64,000 bases of DNA, taken from contig JAPMLR010000004.1 in NCBI GenBank assembly GCA_026410415.1, forward strand, positions 124,001 to 188,000, in the 5' to 3' direction. The notes beneath the pieces were generated by a model. That model searched no databases. It saw only the letters and a program-made list of their open reading frames with translations, and was not told the origin of the DNA. This stretch comes from Denitratimonas yunnanensis (SeqCode). Its GTDB lineage: Bacteria; Pseudomonadota; Gammaproteobacteria; Xanthomonadales; Xanthomonadaceae. Made by a program: the position numbers and the translations under genes. This document shows positions 26,900 to 36,272 of the stretch, one piece after another (within the stretch, counting starts at the first letter, position 1; every line of letters starts with the position of its first letter).

Positions 26900-28381
26900 A
26901 TGGACAAGCCCCTGCCGCTCTACCGCTGCGAGGACGTGCGCGCTTTCGAGGCGTATGCGATGCAACACGATGGCATCGACGCTTATGCGTTGATGAGCCG
27001 TGCCGCGGCTGCCGCGTTCGCGCGGATGAAGCTGGACTGGCCGATGGCGCGCCGGGTTTGCGTGGTCTGCGGTCGCGGCAACAACGGCGGCGATGGTTTC
27101 GTGCTTGCACGTCTGGCGCGCATGGCCGGAATGCAGGTAGCCGTCGTGGTAGGCACCAGCGAACCGCCCATGGTGGAGCCTGCGGCACGCGCGTTCTCGC
27201 ATTGGCGTGAAACCGGCGGAGAGGAGATCGTTTTTTCTCCCGGAGATGCCTTGCCCGACGCGGACGTGATCGTGGATGCACTGTTCGGCATCGGTCTGTC
27301 GCGCCTGCCCGAAGGCATCGGTGCGGCGCTGATCGGCGCGATCAACGTGTCCGCTCGGCCCGTGCTCGCCATCGATGTGCCGTCCGGCCTGGATGCCGAC
27401 AGCGGCAGTGCCACCGATGTAGCGGTGAAGGCCACGCGCACGGTGTCGTTCATCGCCCACAAGCGTGGTCTGTTCACGGGGCGCGGACGGGCATTGGCCG
27501 GGCCGGTGGAGCTGGCCACGCTCGATGTGCCGCTGCCTACGCGTACCGCACGCTCCCCCGCGGCTTGGCTGGTGGCCGGTGGTCAACTCGGACGCTGGCT
27601 GCGTCCGCGCGAACGCGACGCACACAAGGGCGACCATGGCCGCGTCCTGGCCATCGGCGGCGATCACGGTTACGGCGGTGCGATCCGGCTGTGCGCGGAA
27701 AGCGCCTTGCGGTGTGGTGCGGGTCTGGTGACGGTTGCCACCCGCGAGAGCCATGTCGCGCCGATGCTGGCGGCACGGCCCGAGGCAATGCCGCACACGG
27801 TGAACGATGCGCTTGCGCTGAGTGCGCTTGCTCGGCACGCCGACGTACTCGCGCTCGGGCCCGGCCTGGGGCGGAGCGAGTGGTCGCAGGTGCTGTTTCA
27901 CGCCGCGGTCGGGTTTGGCGTGCCGTCGGTGATCGATGCCGACGGCCTGAACCTCCTCGCCATCACCCAAACGCGTGTGCCGGGCGCGGTATTGAGTCCG
28001 CATCCGGGCGAGGCGGCGCGCCTCCTCGGCACCGATGTGCCCTCGATAGAACGCGACCGCTTCGCCGCCGCCCAGGCCTTGGTGGAGCGTTTCGACGCCG
28101 TGGTGGTGCTGAAGGGCGCCGGCAGCATCGTCGCCGCACCCGGAGAAACGCCGGTGGTGATCGGTGCCGGCAATCCGGGCATGGCCAGCGGCGGCATGGG
28201 CGATGTGCTCACTGGAGCGATCGCGGCGCTGCGTGCGCAAGGACTTGCACCATTCGATGCCGCCTGCGCGGGAGCGTTGCTGCATTCAGCCGCGGCCGAT
28301 GCCGCTGCGCGCGAGAGCGGCGAACGCGGCTTGCTGGCGTCCGACCTGTTCCCGCATCTGCGCCGGTTGGCCAATCCATGA
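26900..28381 (+). CDS. nnr: Bifunctional NAD(P)H-hydrate epimerase / ADP-dependent dehydratase
   Basis: This enzyme repairs damaged NAD(P)HX. The 493-aa fusion has an N-terminal YjeF_N epimerase domain (about 1-210; G-R-G-N-N-G-G-D-G-F-V motif and D-A-L-F-G-I-G-L). The C-terminal ribokinase-like dehydratase domain (about 225-490) carries K-G-D-H-G-R-V-L, D-A-D-G-L-N-L-L and the G-N-P-G-M-A-S-G-G-M-G-D-V-L-T-G signature. Length and order match E. coli Nnr. The stop overlaps the tsaE start (ATGA). Confidence 0.95.
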   Translation: MDKPLPLYRCEDVRAFEAYAMQHDGIDAYALMSRAAAAAFARMKLDWPMARRVCVVCGRGNNGGDGFVLARLARMAGMQVAVVVGTSEPPMVEPAARAFSHWRETGGEEIVFSPGDALPDADVIVDALFGIGLSRLPEGIGAALIGAINVSARPVLAIDVPSGLDADSGSATDVAVKATRTVSFIAHKRGLFTGRGRALAGPVELATLDVPLPTRTARSPAAWLVAGGQLGRWLRPRERDAHKGDHGRVLAIGGDHGYGGAIRLCAESALRCGAGLVTVATRESHVAPMLAARPEAMPHTVNDALALSALARHADVLALGPGLGRSEWSQVLFHAAVGFGVPSVIDADGLNLLAITQTRVPGAVLSPHPGEAARLLGTDVPSIERDRFAAAQALVERFDAVVVLKGAGSIVAAPGETPVVIGAGNPGMASGGMGDVLTGAIAALRAQGLAPFDAACAGALLHSAAADAAARESGERGLLASDLFPHLRRLANP

Positions 28382-28881
28382 GCCCGCTTGCGCTGCCCAC
28401 GCCGGAGGCCACGGAACGTCTGGGCCAGTTGCTGGCGCGCCATCTGCCTGATCGGCCTGCAGTGATGTATCTCGATGGTGATCTGGGCGCCGGCAAGACT
28501 ACGACCGCACGTGCCCTGCTGCATGCGCTTGGCGTGACCGGCGCGGTGCGCAGTCCGACATACACCCTGATCGAGCGTTATGACACGGCCTGTGGCGAAG
28601 TGGCGCATCTGGATCTTTACCGCATCGCCGATCCGGAAGAACTGGAATACCTCGCGCTCGACGAGCTGGCCGATCGCGCCCGTCTGTGGCTGGTTGAATG
28701 GGCACGGCGCGGAGAAGGCGCGTTGCCTGCGCCGGACCTGGTCTTGCGGTTGAGCGTCGAAGGTGCCGGCCGCCGTGCGGAACTGGATGCCACTTCGCCC
28801 GAAGGCCGGCGATGGGCCGAGACCGTACATCATGCGATGACCGTGTCGGAAGGAAACCAGGACGGTCCCGACCCCGGATGA
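28378..28881 (+). CDS. tsaE: tRNA threonylcarbamoyladenosine biosynthesis ATPase TsaE
   Basis: TsaE works with TsaB and TsaD to install t6A37 on tRNAs that read ANN codons. The 167-aa product has Walker A G-D-L-G-A-G-K-T-T, the S-P-T-Y-T-L motif that marks TsaE, and the H-L-D-L-Y-R-I element. The start overlaps the nnr stop by 4 nt, so the genes are translationally coupled. The order nnr-tsaE-amidase is the conserved gammaproteobacterial one, although mutL, next in E. coli, is not present. Confidence 0.95.
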   Translation: MSPLALPTPEATERLGQLLARHLPDRPAVMYLDGDLGAGKTTTARALLHALGVTGAVRSPTYTLIERYDTACGEVAHLDLYRIADPEELEYLALDELADRARLWLVEWARRGEGALPAPDLVLRLSVEGAGRRAELDATSPEGRRWAETVHHAMTVSEGNQDGPDPG

Positions 28882-29027
28882 GGGCTTTCCGCAACCCCTC
28901 ACGGATTCAGCTTCTGGACAAATTGCGGGCGTATCCTTTCCGCAGGGTTAGGAAGTCCATTTAAGATCATGGTTTATCAGGGGAAAGTTCTTGCGCTTTG
29001 CGCCCGATTAGTGGTTGAATCCGCGTC

Positions 29028-30368
29028 ATGACACGGATTGCTGCCCTCGCTGTGCATGTGTTTACGTGCCTTTTCGCCGCAACGGCGAGCCTTGGCATGG
29101 TGCAGGCGGCCGAAATCAAGGCCTTGCGCGTCTGGGCCGGGCCGGACCACACCCGTGCCGTATTCGATGTGTCCGGGCCGCTCGATTACCGGATTTTCAG
29201 TCTCGACAATCCGCACCGGCTGGTGCTGGACATCAATGGCTCGTCGCTGGTCCAGGGGTTCTCCACGCCGGAGGCGGTTGGCTTGCTGGGCGGCGTTCGC
29301 ACCGGGAAGCAGGGCGAACGCGACGTGCGAGTGGTATTCGATCTGACCGAAGGCGTGCGCCCGAAGAGCTTCCTGTTACCACCCGCCGACAAGCTGGGGC
29401 ATCGCCTGGTCATCGATCTGCACCCGCAAAACGCCAGGACTGCGTCGGTGGTGCGCACCGTGCAGCAGGCCGTGCCGGCGACCGAACGCAACGTCGTGAT
29501 CGCCATCGACGCCGGTCATGGCGGGGAGGATCCCGGTGCACGCGGTGCTTCCGGCAAGACCTGGGAAAAGCACATCACCTTGGCCGTGGCGCGCGAACTC
29601 AAGCGCCAGGTCGACGCCCAGCCGGGCATGGAAGCGGTGCTGATCCGCGACGGCGACTACTTCATCCCGCTGCAGCAGCGTTACCAGAAAGCGCGCGAAG
29701 CGCGGGCCGACTTGTTCGTCTCGATCCACGCCGATGCCTTCCACAAGGCGGCGGCGTCCGGATCGTCGGTATTCGTGCTGTCCACGCGCGGGGCCTCGAA
29801 CGAAGCCGCACGCTGGTTGGCGGCGAGCGAGAACAAGTCCGACCTGGTCGGCGGCGTTTCGCTGGAAGACAAGGACAATACCCTCGCAGCGGTGCTGCTG
29901 GATTTGTCGCAGAGCGCCACGCTCAAAGCCTCCGATGACGCTGCCAACCACGTACTCGAGGCGATGAAGCGGCTGGGCAAGACCCACAAACCCCACGTGG
30001 AGCGCGCCAACTTCGTCGTGCTGCGGTCGCCGGATGTGCCCTCGATGCTGGTGGAGACCGCGTTCATCAGCAATCCGGATGAAGAAAAGAAGCTCAATGA
30101 TCCCACCCATCGCGGCAAGCTCGCGGCCGCCATCGTCGAGGGTGTACGCGATTATTTCTCCGTGCAGCCGCCGCCCGGTACCTGGCTCGCGAGCAACGCG
30201 AAGCCGCGCCAGCGACATCATGTGGTGAGTCGCGGCGAAACCCTGAGCCTGATCGCACAGCGTCATGGCGTAACTCTCGCCAGCCTGCGTTCGGCCAATG
30301 CCATCAAGGGCGATGTGGTAAAGGTCGGCGATCGCCTGACCATTCCACTGGCCGTGGGTCCGGGCTGA
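29028..30368 (+). CDS. N-acetylmuramoyl-L-alanine amidase with AMIN and LysM domains
   Basis: A periplasmic zinc amidase that splits septal peptidoglycan during daughter-cell separation. The 446-aa product has a signal peptide (about 1-25). An AMIN targeting domain follows (about 28-130). Amidase_3 (about 155-375) has the zinc motifs D-A-G-H-G-G-E-D-P-G, S-I-H-A-D-A-F and V-E-T-A-F-I-S-N. One C-terminal LysM (about 398-441) binds glycan. Domain order matches AmiB/AmiC, with the LysM at the end as in AmiB of several gammaproteobacteria. The exact paralogue is unclear. It follows tsaE by 146 nt. Confidence 0.93.
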   Translation: MTRIAALAVHVFTCLFAATASLGMVQAAEIKALRVWAGPDHTRAVFDVSGPLDYRIFSLDNPHRLVLDINGSSLVQGFSTPEAVGLLGGVRTGKQGERDVRVVFDLTEGVRPKSFLLPPADKLGHRLVIDLHPQNARTASVVRTVQQAVPATERNVVIAIDAGHGGEDPGARGASGKTWEKHITLAVARELKRQVDAQPGMEAVLIRDGDYFIPLQQRYQKAREARADLFVSIHADAFHKAAASGSSVFVLSTRGASNEAARWLAASENKSDLVGGVSLEDKDNTLAAVLLDLSQSATLKASDDAANHVLEAMKRLGKTHKPHVERANFVVLRSPDVPSMLVETAFISNPDEEKKLNDPTHRGKLAAAIVEGVRDYFSVQPPPGTWLASNAKPRQRHHVVSRGETLSLIAQRHGVTLASLRSANAIKGDVVKVGDRLTIPLAVGPG

Positions 30369-30380
30369 GGCTGGGATACG

Positions 30381-30520
30381 GCAGGTCGGGGTCGCATCCC
30401 CGGCGGGGTTTCCGCCGCGGTTTCCTTGCGATGCGTACCGTCGCGCACGTAGGCGTGGCCTACGTGGATCGTGCGGCGCGGCTTGTGATGCGGTAGGTCG
30501 GGGTTACACCCCCGACGCCG
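30381..30520. repeat. Cluster of REP-type hairpins
   Basis: This spacer between the amidase and ubiH holds three hairpins. At 30386-30403 is T-C-G-G-G-G with a TCGCAT loop. At 30446-30466 is a 9-bp perfect hairpin, CACGTAGGC-GTG-GCCTACGTG. At 30493-30516 is a full GTAG + GTCGGGG-TTACAC-CCCCGAC REP. No gene is seen. Confidence 0.7.
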
Positions 30521-30546
30521 TTTCTCGCCCGGGTATCATTGTCCTG

Positions 30547-31767
30547 ATGGAAACCACCTGTGACGTTCTGATTGTCGGTAGCGGCCTGGTTGGCAGCAGT
30601 CTGGCCTGTGCGCTCGAAGGAGCCGGCCTGCGCGTGACGCTGGCCGAAGCCACGCCGCCCGTTGCCGCCGCACCGCCGAGCTTCGACGAACGCAACCTTG
30701 CGTTGGCCCGTGCCAGCGTCAATGCGCTCACGGCACTGGGCGTGTGGCAGCACATTGCTTCGCCGCCTGCGCCGATCCGCCACATCCATGTTTCGAGTCG
30801 CGGCGATTTCGGTGCGGTGCGTCTGGATGCGGCAGCACGGGGGCTGGATGCCTTCGGCCATGTCGTCATCGCGCGAGAACTGGGACAGGCGCTGGAAGCT
30901 CGCCTTGCCGGGTTGCGCGACACGACACGCCTGCGTCCGGTGCGCGTCAACGGCATCGAGATCCAGACTGACGGCGTCGTTGCCCGGATCGAGCGCGACG
31001 CTGGCGCCACCACCTGCCACGCGCGCCTGCTGGTTGCCGCCGACGGCACCGATTCGGCGGTGCGTGCGGCCATCGGTGTGGGCGCCGATGTGCATGATTA
31101 CGAACAGACCTTGTTCGTTGCCGTGGTTCAAGCGGCCAAGGCGCCTCCGGCGACCGCATACGAGCGCTTCACCCCCGATGGCCCGGTCGCGTTGCTGCCG
31201 CTTTCCGGCGGCAAACTCGGCAGTGTCTGCACCGTGCCTGCGGCGCAGGCCGACGCCGTCGCGGCGCTCGACGATGCGGCGTATCTGGCGTTTCTCCAGC
31301 AACGCTTCGGCTGGCGCGCCGGGCGCTTTTCCCGCATCGGCAAACGCAGCCGTTATGCGATGCACAAGGTTGCCGCACAGCAGTTGGTTGCGTCGCGGGT
31401 GGTACTTGTCGGAAATGCCGCGCAGACCCTGCATCCGATCGGTGCGCAGGGTTTCAACCTTGGCCTGCGCGACGCTCTCACTCTGGCCGAACTCGTCATC
31501 CAGGCTGCCGATGAAGGGCACGACATCGCCTCGTCGGAACTGCTCTCGACCTATGCCGCACGGCGTGCGCCGGACCGTGCCGCGACCTTGGCGATGAGCG
31601 ATGGCCTGATCCGCCTGTTCGCCAATACGCTCGCACCGCTGCGCATGCTGCGCTCGGCCGGTTTCGTCGCGCTCGACCGCCTGCCGGGTCTCGCCGATGG
31701 CCTGGTGTCCGATGCCATGGGATTCGGGCACGATGTTTCGCACTGGGCCGGGGAGCGTGTCGCATGA
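30547..31767 (+). CDS. ubiH: Ubiquinone biosynthesis FAD hydroxylase UbiH
   Basis: A flavin monooxygenase of 406 aa. The Rossmann FAD motif is V-L-I-V-G-S-G-L-V-G-S, the second FAD motif D-E-R-N-L-A-L is typical of UbiH, and the third is L-V-G-N-A-A-Q-T-L-H-P. The UbiH signature G-N-A-A-Q-T-L-H-P and a following G-F-N-L-G-L-R-D point to the C6-type hydroxylase rather than UbiI/UbiF. Its stop overlaps the next hydroxylase start by 4 nt. Confidence 0.88.
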   Translation: METTCDVLIVGSGLVGSSLACALEGAGLRVTLAEATPPVAAAPPSFDERNLALARASVNALTALGVWQHIASPPAPIRHIHVSSRGDFGAVRLDAAARGLDAFGHVVIARELGQALEARLAGLRDTTRLRPVRVNGIEIQTDGVVARIERDAGATTCHARLLVAADGTDSAVRAAIGVGADVHDYEQTLFVAVVQAAKAPPATAYERFTPDGPVALLPLSGGKLGSVCTVPAAQADAVAALDDAAYLAFLQQRFGWRAGRFSRIGKRSRYAMHKVAAQQLVASRVVLVGNAAQTLHPIGAQGFNLGLRDALTLAELVIQAADEGHDIASSELLSTYAARRAPDRAATLAMSDGLIRLFANTLAPLRMLRSAGFVALDRLPGLADGLVSDAMGFGHDVSHWAGERVA

Positions 31768-32948
31768 GCCGTCGTGGACTGGATGCCATCGTGGTAGGGG
31801 CGGGCCTGGTCGGCGCGGCTGCCGCGCTGGGCCTGGCGCGCATCGGCTTGCGCGTCGCCATCGTCGAGGCCGCACAGCCCAGGGCATGGCGTGATGATGC
31901 GCCATCGGATCTGCGGGTTTTCGCGATCTCGCCAGCGTCCAGCGACCTGCTTGCCGAACTTGGCGTCTGGCCCGCCGTTGTCGCCGCGCGTGCGGCTCCT
32001 TATCGCCGCATGCACGTCTGGGATGCCGCGGCGCCGGATGCGTCCGTCACCTTCCGCAGCCAGGACGTTGGCGCGCCCCACCTTGGCCACATCGTCGAAC
32101 AGTCACTGATTCAAACGTCCCTGTGGCACGCGATTCTGGCCGAGCCCGGCATCGCACGCCACTGCCCGGCGCGCGTCGTCGGCATCGAACACACCCAGCG
32201 TGGCATCGACGTGGAGCTGCAGGATGGCAGCCGCCTTTCAGCGACCATCCTGGTTGGCGCCGACGGGAGTGCCTCGCCGTTGCGCGAGCGCCTCGGCATC
32301 GTCACGCGTGGTCGTGACTATGGTGCGCAAGGCGTGGTCGGCTTCATCCGCACCGCGCGCCCGCACGAGGACACTGCCTGGCAACGCTTCCAGCCGAGCG
32401 GGCCGCTCGCCGTGCTGCCGTTCACCGAGGCGCGCAGTTCGATCGTCTGGACCTTGCCGGACGTCGAGGCGCAGCGCGTGCTCGCGCTCGACGACACCGA
32501 CTTCGCGCGTGAGCTGGAACGCGCCTTCGGCAGCCGCCTCGGCACGATGACACCGATTTCCCCGCGCGCCGGTTTCCCGCTGCGCCTGAAGCTGGCCGAA
32601 CGTTACGCCGCCGATCGCGCCGTACTTGTCGGCGATGCCGCCCACGGGGTGCACCCACTGGCGGGGCAGGGTGTGAATCTCGGCTTTCAGGATGTGACCG
32701 AGTTGCTGCAACTGGTCCGCACCGCCCACGCCGCCGGGCAGGACATCGGCGCACCCAGCGTGCTCTCCCGCTATGCCCGCCGCCGCAAGAGCGACACCAC
32801 GATGGCCGGGTACGCCTTCGATGGCATCGAGCGCCTGTTCGGCACCGACGCCGTGCTTCCCACCCTGCTGCGCGGCCCGGCCCTGGGGCTGGTGGACAAA
32901 CTCCCGCCGCTCAAGCGGTTCTTTGTCCGCCACGCGAGCGGGCGATAA
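31764..32948 (+). CDS. Second UbiH/UbiI-family FAD hydroxylase
   Basis: A 394-aa paralogue of the preceding protein. Motifs are A-I-V-V-G-A-G-L-V-G-A, the D-L-R-V-F-A-I-S second motif and L-V-G-D-A-A-H-G-V-H-P-L-A-G-Q-G-V-N-L-G. The G-D-A-A-H and P-L-A-G-Q-G-V-N forms fit UbiI/VisC or UbiF, which hydroxylate the ubiquinone ring at C5 or C6-derived positions. I cannot decide which. Translation is probably coupled to ubiH (ATGA overlap), so the pair should act in sequence in ubiquinone synthesis. Confidence 0.85.
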   Translation: MSRRGLDAIVVGAGLVGAAAALGLARIGLRVAIVEAAQPRAWRDDAPSDLRVFAISPASSDLLAELGVWPAVVAARAAPYRRMHVWDAAAPDASVTFRSQDVGAPHLGHIVEQSLIQTSLWHAILAEPGIARHCPARVVGIEHTQRGIDVELQDGSRLSATILVGADGSASPLRERLGIVTRGRDYGAQGVVGFIRTARPHEDTAWQRFQPSGPLAVLPFTEARSSIVWTLPDVEAQRVLALDDTDFARELERAFGSRLGTMTPISPRAGFPLRLKLAERYAADRAVLVGDAAHGVHPLAGQGVNLGFQDVTELLQLVRTAHAAGQDIGAPSVLSRYARRRKSDTTMAGYAFDGIERLFGTDAVLPTLLRGPALGLVDKLPPLKRFFVRHASGR

Positions 32949-33289
32949 ACCCCGCAACCCACCGCAGCTCGCGCCTGCGCGTGCGACGGGATGCCGCGTC
33001 GGGGGGGGAGGCGTCGGGGATGTAACCCCGACCTACGTCCTACAGGCTGCGTCGCATGTGGCCATCGGCATCCCGCAACCAACGGCGCCGTGCACCTCAA
33101 ACACCGTAGGTCGCATTTACGCGCGCGACGCAAACCGCGCCGGGATAGAGCTTCCTTGGCTCGGTATGAACTTGGCAAAGCCAGCTCGCATCTCACGCGA
33201 TCATCGGCGCCCCTCAGCCGGCCATCGGCCCACAGTGGCATGGCGGATCTGCTTCAAATACGTTATCGAAGTCATAACAGGAGTTCGAC
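32949..33289. repeat. Repeat-bearing spacer before the pilus operon
   Basis: 341 nt without a gene. It contains an inverted pair of REPs. One is on the minus strand at 33013-33035 (GTCGGGG-ATGTAA-CCCCGAC-CTAC). The other is on the plus strand at 33106-33129 (GTAG-GTCGC...GCGAC). The layout is that of a BIME. A CAGGAG site lies just before the pilin start at 33290. No confident promoter was seen. Confidence 0.65.
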
Positions 33290-33805
33290 ATGAATCCCCG
33301 GCGAGCATCAACACAGCCAGTACGTGGTTACACGCTGGTGGAATTGGTCATCACTGTCGCCATTCTGGCCATCCTCGCGACCATTGCTGTACCAAGCTTT
33401 GCACGGGTGATCGCGAGCAATAGCTTGGCTTCGGGCGTCAACGAGTTCATTGCTGCAGTGAACCTAGCGCGCACGGAGGCCATTCGGCGCGGAAGCACCG
33501 TAGGTGTCTGCGCCAGCAGCAATGGCACCAGCTGTGAATCCGACTGGGATGGCGGCTATCTGGTCTATTCCACAGGTACGGGCATGTCGCCAGCCGTTAT
33601 CCCGATCCGCGTCGGTAAAATGAGTACAAGGAATACGCTGGTTGGCAATTTTGACAACATTACATTTAACAGTCGCGGGTTCGGTTCCAGCGATGGCAAA
33701 TTGACCTACAAGCCGGCAGGCGAGAAGTACCAGGAGCTGCAACGATGTCTTTATGTTTCCGTTACAGGCTCAGTGACATCCAAAGAAGGAGCATGCCCCC
33801 CGTGA
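33290..33805 (+). CDS. fimU: Type IV pilus minor pilin, FimU/FimT type
   Basis: A 171-aa prepilin with a short basic leader and a class III cleavage site G|Y-T-L-V-E-L. The N-terminal hydrophobic helix and conserved Glu5 follow. The C-terminal half is of GspH/FimT type, with paired Cys (C-A-S-S-N-G-T-S-C). Minor pilins prime pilus assembly at the inner membrane. It is the first gene of the cluster and overlaps pilV by 13 nt. Confidence 0.87.
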   Translation: MNPRRASTQPVRGYTLVELVITVAILAILATIAVPSFARVIASNSLASGVNEFIAAVNLARTEAIRRGSTVGVCASSNGTSCESDWDGGYLVYSTGTGMSPAVIPIRVGKMSTRNTLVGNFDNITFNSRGFGSSDGKLTYKPAGEKYQELQRCLYVSVTGSVTSKEGACPP

Positions 33806-34392
33806 AGACACATGCAGGAAGGAAAATGCTCGGTTTCAGCCTTCTGGAAGTGCTGATCGCCATGCTGGTGTTGTCCATTGGCCTGCTCGGTCTGGCTGGA
33901 TTGCAGGCTTATTCGATGCGCTACAACCTGAGTGCCAATCACCGCACCCAGGCTACGAATCTCGCACAGCAGTTTATGGATATCGCAAAAAGTTACCGTG
34001 GGGCTGGCCAGATTGGCGAAGATGCTCGTAATCACCCCAATATTCGCCGGCTGGTAGCGGGACTGAGTAACTTCTCCGACGGAGGGAGTTTTTCCTCCGT
34101 GGCAGTCGATTGCATGGGGGGCTCTCCCGATCCGCTACGCTGTGATCGCGCCCGGTGGTTCAACGCACTACGCACCCAGTTGCCAGGAGGCCGGGCACGC
34201 ATCGTGTTCGAGGGTCCGCCATCAGGTCAGATCACGGTGGAAATATGCTGGACCGACGACCGTCGCCAGGATGTGTCCCCAACCGATGATTGCAGCGGCG
34301 CGAGTGAAGGATACGGGCAAGCATCTGTCGGCCCGGACGGCGGTGCCACCAGTTGGGACAATAATGCGCTCTGGCTGAGGAGCAGGATATGA
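33793..34392 (+). CDS. pilV: Type IV pilus minor pilin PilV
   Basis: A 199-aa prepilin with leader cleavage site G|F-S-L-L-E-V and hydrophobic helix L-I-A-M-L-V-L-S-I-G-L-L-G-L-A. I chose the ATG at 33793 with AAGAAGGA eight bases upstream, inside the end of fimU. A longer frame from 33745 would have no such site. The C-terminal half has several Cys and Trp. It overlaps pilW by 4 nt. Confidence 0.9.
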   Translation: MPPVKTHAGRKMLGFSLLEVLIAMLVLSIGLLGLAGLQAYSMRYNLSANHRTQATNLAQQFMDIAKSYRGAGQIGEDARNHPNIRRLVAGLSNFSDGGSFSSVAVDCMGGSPDPLRCDRARWFNALRTQLPGGRARIVFEGPPSGQITVEICWTDDRRQDVSPTDDCSGASEGYGQASVGPDGGATSWDNNALWLRSRI

Positions 34393-35747
34393 AACTGTGG
34401 AATAATTCGCTGCTCCCGGCTGGGCCGTTAGTATGCGTGACCACGCTGCATCGCTATGGCGGCAGACAGCAGGGCATATCACTTGTGGAAATGATGGTAG
34501 CGCTCGTCATTGCTTCCATCGTAGGCATTGGTTTGACACAAATATTGATCAGCACCAAGCAAGCATTCAACACCAACATCGCCCTCGCACGCGCCCAGGA
34601 GAACTCGCGTTTTGCCTTGAGATTTCTCAATGAAGATTTGCGGATGGTTGCTCACTTGGGTATGAGGAATGAACAGGGGGCGCGTCCTGGTGCCGCTGAA
34701 GATCCTGCCGGCAATCTCCTGTTCAATCATTTGGCGGTCGCTAGTGGTGCCACTCCTCGGCGTCCCGCCAGCGCACCGTGGGCGTATCGCTTGGACATAC
34801 CATTTCAGGCGCATGAGTACAATGGTACAGGCATGGGTCAGACATTGATTCTGCCAGCCTCACCCATCGTGGATGGAGGCACGGGAGGCAATTGGTCTCC
34901 TTCACTTGCAGGTACACCGCTGGCTTCTCTTGCAAGCGAAGCACTGACAGGTAGCGATATCATCGTTATGCGCTATCTCAGTGCGGAATTCGTCACCTTG
35001 GTCAATTCAGGTCCGCGACCAGACGGCTTGGCGATCAGCGCAAATATTCCTTTTGACTCAGCTACGGGAAGGTTCTTCTGGTTGACCGGAGGCAACCCTG
35101 GATTCATTCAGAGCGGTGGTATTTACGCATTTTCCAATGCCAGGGCAATCAGTCTTTTTCAGGTGACAACTGTCGGTACGCCGGCAGGCGGCGAAGCGAG
35201 TGCTACGGCGCTTGGCGGGCTGAATACCCTGGATTGGGTTACCACGCCGCCCTTGGGTGCAAGTGGCGAAATCGAAAACTCGGCCGATTATGGCAGCCTG
35301 CTGCCCGTACATCGTTACGAAATGGTGATCTATTACGTTGCACTGGGTGCCGATGGCGGCCCATCGCTGTTCCGCCGGCGTCTGGACCCTGCCGCAACCA
35401 ATGGGCTGGGAAGCAGGGAAGAACTCGTGCCGGGCGTTGAATCGATGCAGGTAGTGCTCGGTGTGGCGAACAGGAACTATCCTCGCAATGCAGATCAGCC
35501 AACCGCGTACATGACGGCCGATAACTTGTCGAGCACCACGTGGGGAACAGGTTCGCCGGATGCTGAGGCGCGCTTGAGAAGCGTGGTCAGCTCCCGGGTC
35601 GGCCTTTTGATGCGAAGCCAGCAGGCCGGCAGCGATCAGGAGAGCCACAATGTGGCCGGAACCAACGTCACAGTGGGAGCTACCGACAGACAGTTGCGCT
35701 TCGTATATGAAACCCAAGTGTCTTTCCGCAATCGGAACAGAGGGTGA
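34389..35747 (+). CDS. pilW: Type IV pilus minor pilin PilW
   Basis: A 452-aa minor pilin. The cleavage site is G|I-S-L-V-E-M and the N-terminal helix is V-A-L-V-I-A-S-I-V-G. The leader is unusually long (about 29 residues) for a prepilin. The mature globular part is large, as in PilW, and is rich in Gly, Thr and Asn. It overlaps pilV by 4 nt, so the two are translationally coupled. Confidence 0.9.
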   Translation: MKLWNNSLLPAGPLVCVTTLHRYGGRQQGISLVEMMVALVIASIVGIGLTQILISTKQAFNTNIALARAQENSRFALRFLNEDLRMVAHLGMRNEQGARPGAAEDPAGNLLFNHLAVASGATPRRPASAPWAYRLDIPFQAHEYNGTGMGQTLILPASPIVDGGTGGNWSPSLAGTPLASLASEALTGSDIIVMRYLSAEFVTLVNSGPRPDGLAISANIPFDSATGRFFWLTGGNPGFIQSGGIYAFSNARAISLFQVTTVGTPAGGEASATALGGLNTLDWVTTPPLGASGEIENSADYGSLLPVHRYEMVIYYVALGADGGPSLFRRRLDPAATNGLGSREELVPGVESMQVVLGVANRNYPRNADQPTAYMTADNLSSTTWGTGSPDAEARLRSVVSSRVGLLMRSQQAGSDQESHNVAGTNVTVGATDRQLRFVYETQVSFRNRNRG

Positions 35748-35752
35748 GGGTC

Positions 35753-36247
35753 ATGATTGGCAGGAATGCAAGAGTGTCTTTTTCAGCCGCAACCCGCCAA
35801 CGGGGTGCAGTGTTTTTCGTTGCTCTGATGGTGCTGATCGTCTTGACCTTGCTTGGCTTGTCTGCGGCACAGGTAACCACTCTGCAGGAGCGGATGTCAG
35901 CGGTGTATCGCTCTGATCGTATTGCTTTCGAGAATGCGGAAAGTCTGTTGGCCGAAAGAGAAAGAGAGACTACGATTTCCAGTGCCGCCCAGAATGTGGT
36001 GTGTGAAGAGTACTATCAGGGCACCGCACGCACTGCGCCTTGGCAGGCTAGTGCAGGTACGGGGACGGTAGTCGAGAATCTCAGTCGCGGCGGCAGTTTC
36101 ATGAGCGTGGCTGGAACACTCGAAGCAGGCATCGCTAGGGAAATAGGCGACAAGAATTGCCTGTTCCTGCAAGTGAGTGCGCAGGCGCACGACGACTCTG
36201 TCGCCAGAAATGCACACACCATCGTTCAGTCCATTTACGTACCGTAA
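35753..36247 (+). CDS. pilX: Type IV pilus minor pilin PilX
   Basis: A 164-aa PilX-type protein with R-G-A-V-F-F-V-A-L-M-V-L at the N-terminal helix. The Q-R-G cleavage site before A-V-F lacks the Glu5 of other pilins, as PilX usually does. I preferred the ATG at 35753, with AGAGG nine bases upstream. A GTG at 35744 that overlaps the pilW stop is a possible alternative. It is followed by pilY1 with 25 nt between. Confidence 0.87.
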   Translation: MIGRNARVSFSAATRQRGAVFFVALMVLIVLTLLGLSAAQVTTLQERMSAVYRSDRIAFENAESLLAERERETTISSAAQNVVCEEYYQGTARTAPWQASAGTGTVVENLSRGGSFMSVAGTLEAGIAREIGDKNCLFLQVSAQAHDDSVARNAHTIVQSIYVP

Positions 36248-36272
36248 CGGGCGAAAGAAAAGGCCTATCGAC

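Noticed and set aside
28914..28940. TGGACA...TATCCT as a promoter before the amidase gene
   Set aside because: The spacer is only about 11 nt, too short for sigma-70.
33238..33270. Possible sigma-54 site before fimU (TGGCAT...TGCTT)
   Set aside because: The GG-to-GC distance is 12 nt where 10 is required.
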